From assembly GCA_934716785.1 (NCBI GenBank), contig CAKUYM010000062.1, forward strand, positions 1-16,709: 16,709 nucleotides of DNA, in the 5' to 3' direction. A program made the position numbers and the translations under genes. Shown here piece after piece: positions 14,563 to 16,709 of this stretch (its first letter is position 1; each line of letters begins with the position of its first letter). This DNA comes from an uncultured Bacteroides sp. GTDB lineage: Bacteria; Bacteroidota; Bacteroidia; Bacteroidales; Bacteroidaceae. Under the pieces are notes generated by a model that worked only from the letters and a program-made list of their open reading frames with translations, was not told where the DNA came from and searched no databases.

Positions 14563-15984
14563 CTAAAATCTAAAGTCTCTCTTGCCTTCAGCGATGGCTT
14601 TAAGGTTGCGGATGGCTATTTCTCTGACTTTAGGATTGGGAATCCGTTCCGTTTCATTCATGATAAGTTTCAATCCTTTGCGGCGTGTCTCTTCCGATGC
14701 ATAATCTTCCAGATATTCTTTCAAAGTCATTAATGCATTCGGAGCGCAGCAATTGGCAATCTGCCCGGATTTTACTAAAGACATGAAGCGGTCGCCCGTT
14801 CTTCCTTCCCGATAGCAAGCCGTGCAGAAACTGGGGATATAGCCAAGGTCGAGCAACCAGCTCACCACCTCGTCCAGCGTCCGTGTATCACTAACATCGA
14901 ACTGGGCGGAATTGTTATCGGGCAATTCCTTTTCGGCATATCCGCCTACACTGGTACGCGAACCGCCACTGATTTGAGAGACACCCAGTTCAAGAACTCT
15001 TCTCCGGGATTCCTGTGACTCGCGTGTGGAAATAATCATCCCCGTATATGGGACTGCGATGCGGATTACAGCCACAATCTTACTGAATATTTCATCGGAG
15101 ATGGCATTGGGAAAGTCTCCCGCATCAATGTCATCTGCCGAGCAGATGCGTGGCACACTGATGGTGTGTGGTCCCACGCCAAATCGGGCTTCCAAATGTT
15201 CGGCATGCATCAGCAAACCAGTAAAGTCATATCGGTAGGTATTCAATCCGAAAAGAACCCCTATTCCTACATCGTCAATACCTCCTTCCATGGCACGATC
15301 CATTGCTTCGGTGTGATAGGCGTAATCGCTTTTCGGCCCGGTGGGGTGGAGAGTCTCGTAGTTTTCTTTATGGTAAGTTTCCTGGAATAATATATACGTA
15401 CCGATACCGGCCTCTTTCAGGCGTTGATAGTTCTCCACTGTGGTGGCGGCAATATTGACATTCACCCGTCTTATCGCACCGTTTTTATGCTTGATACTGT
15501 ATATAGTCCGGATGGATTCGAGAATGTACTCTATTGGATTCTGTGACGGATGCTCTCCGGCTTCGAGCGCCAAGCGCTTATGTCCCATGTCCTGTAGGGC
15601 AATCACTTCCCGGCGGATGTCATCCTGTGTCAGCTTCTTGCGTGCGATAGTCTTGTTCTTTGCATGGTATGGGCAGTAAATGCAGCCGTTTACGCAATAA
15701 TTCGACAGATAAAGCGGTGCGAACATCACGATACGGTTGCCATAGAATTTCTGTTTGATTTCCTTGGCGAGGCGAAAGATACGTTCAGTCAGGTCGGGCT
15801 GATTGCATTCCAGCAGGACGGCTGCCTCGCGGTGGGTCAACCCCTTGCACAAGGCGGCTTTCTCGATGAGCTGTTCAATCAGTGACCGGTTGTCCTTGTT
15901 GCTTTGCGCATATTCCAATGTGTCGAGAATCTCCTCATGATGGATAAATTCTTCTGCTTTCGATGAATTTGCTTGGTAAGACAT
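14563..15984 (-). CDS. hydG: [FeFe]-hydrogenase maturation radical SAM enzyme HydG (tyrosine lyase)
   Basis: HydG cleaves tyrosine to give the CO and cyanide ligands of the H-cluster. The 473-residue protein has the radical SAM motif Cys97-VNG-Cys101-IY-Cys104, which binds the SAM cluster. The C-terminal auxiliary cluster motif Cys387-x2-Cys390-x22-Cys413 separates HydG from the related tyrosine lyase ThiH. ISGGSRTSVGGY and the TIM-barrel segments LALEAGEHPSQNP and GIGVLFGLNTYRYD are also typical. It lies between hydE (31 bases upstream) and hydF (60 bases downstream), all on the minus strand, so one operon is likely. Confidence 0.97.
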   Translation of the reverse strand: MSYQANSSKAEEFIHHEEILDTLEYAQSNKDNRSLIEQLIEKAALCKGLTHREAAVLLECNQPDLTERIFRLAKEIKQKFYGNRIVMFAPLYLSNYCVNGCIYCPYHAKNKTIARKKLTQDDIRREVIALQDMGHKRLALEAGEHPSQNPIEYILESIRTIYSIKHKNGAIRRVNVNIAATTVENYQRLKEAGIGTYILFQETYHKENYETLHPTGPKSDYAYHTEAMDRAMEGGIDDVGIGVLFGLNTYRYDFTGLLMHAEHLEARFGVGPHTISVPRICSADDIDAGDFPNAISDEIFSKIVAVIRIAVPYTGMIISTRESQESRRRVLELGVSQISGGSRTSVGGYAEKELPDNNSAQFDVSDTRTLDEVVSWLLDLGYIPSFCTACYREGRTGDRFMSLVKSGQIANCCAPNALMTLKEYLEDYASEETRRKGLKLIMNETERIPNPKVREIAIRNLKAIAEGKRDFRF

Positions 15985-15989
15985 TTTTG

Positions 15990-16017
15990 ATGATTAATGG
16001 TTTAGCGATTGGTGATT
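15990..16017 (-). repeat. Degenerate heptad repeat filling the hydE-hydG gap
   Basis: The plus strand can be parsed as ATGATTA, ATGGTTT, AGCGATT, GGTGATT: four 7-base units of related sequence (core nGATTnn) covering nearly all of the space between hydG's start and hydE's stop. It shares AACCATTAATCA (coding strand) with the hydF leader. The units are imperfect, so the register is my choice. Confidence 0.5.
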
Positions 16018-16709
16018 AAGGATTGAAGTCTCCTCTTCCTGTCGAAATTTCGTAGCCGATGGCATCCAGTTGCTTTTGCAGCGCAACCAGCCCTTCGGCA
16101 GATTCGGCTCCGAGTGCAGCCTTGTCGTTGTATAATTCATATTTCCTGCGTTCTTCCAAAGGGGAGAGGTTGGGCATTACTACATTTGCCCCTGCCAATA
16201 TTCCTCGTTCTCTGCCATCGGGGGTGAGCGTGGCCAATGCCGTTGTTGCCGGAATCAATGCCGACGGGTGCATCAGCCGGAAGATGGATAATAAAAGGAT
16301 AGTCTGCCCCGTCGTACCATTGGGATATCCGGCAAAAGGGGTATCATGATGGGAGAGGAAAGGACCTATACCGATCATTTCCGGACGAAGCCTTTCTATA
16401 AACCGGATATCCTCGATGATATGTTCCACCGTTTGTCCGGGGCTGCCTACCATGATTCCTGTTCCCGTCTGATAACCGATTTCTTTTAAATCCAGCAAGC
16501 ACTGCAAACGTCGTTTGGCAGACATCTCAGCCGGGTGCAGTTGGCGGTAATGCTGTTCGTTGTAGGTCTCGTGGCGTAGCAGATAGCGGTTGGCGCCTGC
16601 CCGGAAGAAACGTTCGTATGCTTCGCGCGATTTTTCGCCGAGTGACAGGGTGATGGCGCAATCCGGATACTCCCGCCGGATGGCGGCAACCGTTTGCTCT
16701 ATCCGTTCG
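16016..16709 (-). CDS. hydE: [FeFe]-hydrogenase maturation radical SAM enzyme HydE (partial, N-terminus off the right edge)
   Basis: The frame is open from the window edge to the TAA at 16018-16016, giving the last 230 residues. Visible HydE features are the barrel strands AITLSLGEKSREAY and ANRYLLRHETYNEQHYRQLHP, the segment GTGIMVGSPGQTVEHIIEDI, GIGPFLSHHDTPF, and ANVVMPNLSPLEERRKYELYNDK. The N-terminal radical SAM CxxxCxxC motif must lie outside the window. HydE acts with HydG and HydF in building the dithiolate-bridged diiron unit. An internal Met at 16525 is not the start, since homologous HydE sequence continues upstream of it. Confidence 0.93.
   Translation of the reverse strand, partial: ERIEQTVAAIRREYPDCAITLSLGEKSREAYERFFRAGANRYLLRHETYNEQHYRQLHPAEMSAKRRLQCLLDLKEIGYQTGTGIMVGSPGQTVEHIIEDIRFIERLRPEMIGIGPFLSHHDTPFAGYPNGTTGQTILLLSIFRLMHPSALIPATTALATLTPDGRERGILAGANVVMPNLSPLEERRKYELYNDKAALGAESAEGLVALQKQLDAIGYEISTGRGDFNP

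Noticed and set aside
16016..16525. HydE starting at the internal Met (169 residues)
   Set aside because: Recognisable HydE sequence (SLGEKSREAY, RYLLRHETY) continues in frame upstream to the window edge, so this Met is internal.

Overview
The window looks like chromosomal DNA of a gut Bacteroides (Bacteroidota). The evidence is the set of gene types (an outer-layer lipoprotein peptidase with an HECLGH zinc motif, a GH29 fucosidase, HydEGF maturases), Bacteroides-type promoter elements (-7 TAnnTTTG with a TTTG/TTG near -33) before several genes, and start codons mostly lacking a strong Shine-Dalgarno. Gene density is high and there is no gene-free stretch above 300 bases. I see no tRNA, rRNA, IS element, phage gene, CRISPR array or integrase, so this is core-type sequence rather than an island.

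Layout. 1-1380 (minus) is the N-terminal 460 residues of RecQ helicase, running off the left edge. 1381-1650 is an AT-rich divergent promoter region. 1651-2115 (plus) is a small AraC-type HTH protein ending in a terminator. 2257-4972 (plus) is a two-gene unit: a lipoprotein dipeptidyl peptidase III (M49) and an AlkD-like HEAT-repeat protein, preceded by a three-copy 22-bp tandem repeat. 5050-6809 (plus) is fur-purA with a 4-base ATGA overlap and its own promoter. 6815-6891 is a large imperfect palindrome. 6962-8281 (plus) is a secreted GH29 alpha-L-fucosidase with a terminator, followed by a membrane zinc peptidase (YugP type, 8402-9082) and hisS (9160-10524). 10547-10627 holds two terminator hairpins between convergent genes. 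On the minus strand, 13186-10643 is an exported S9 prolyl-oligopeptidase/DPP IV-type peptidase, and 16709-13270 is hydE (partial), hydG and hydF.

How the genes relate. HydE, HydG and HydF together build the diiron subcluster of [FeFe]-hydrogenase, so the genome should encode an [FeFe]-hydrogenase and ferment with H2 production; the hydrogenase itself is not in the window. Two unrelated exported exopeptidase-type enzymes (M49 and S9) and a fucosidase fit a gut organism living on host and dietary peptides and glycans. The remaining genes (purA, hisS, recQ, fur) are housekeeping or stress genes.

I did not find a clear new defence or mobile system. The most interesting unexplained signals are non-coding: the 22-bp triple repeat touching the dppIII start, heptad repeats filling both gaps of the hyd operon, a 31-bp perfect palindrome between hydG and hydF, and the 77-bp palindrome after purA.
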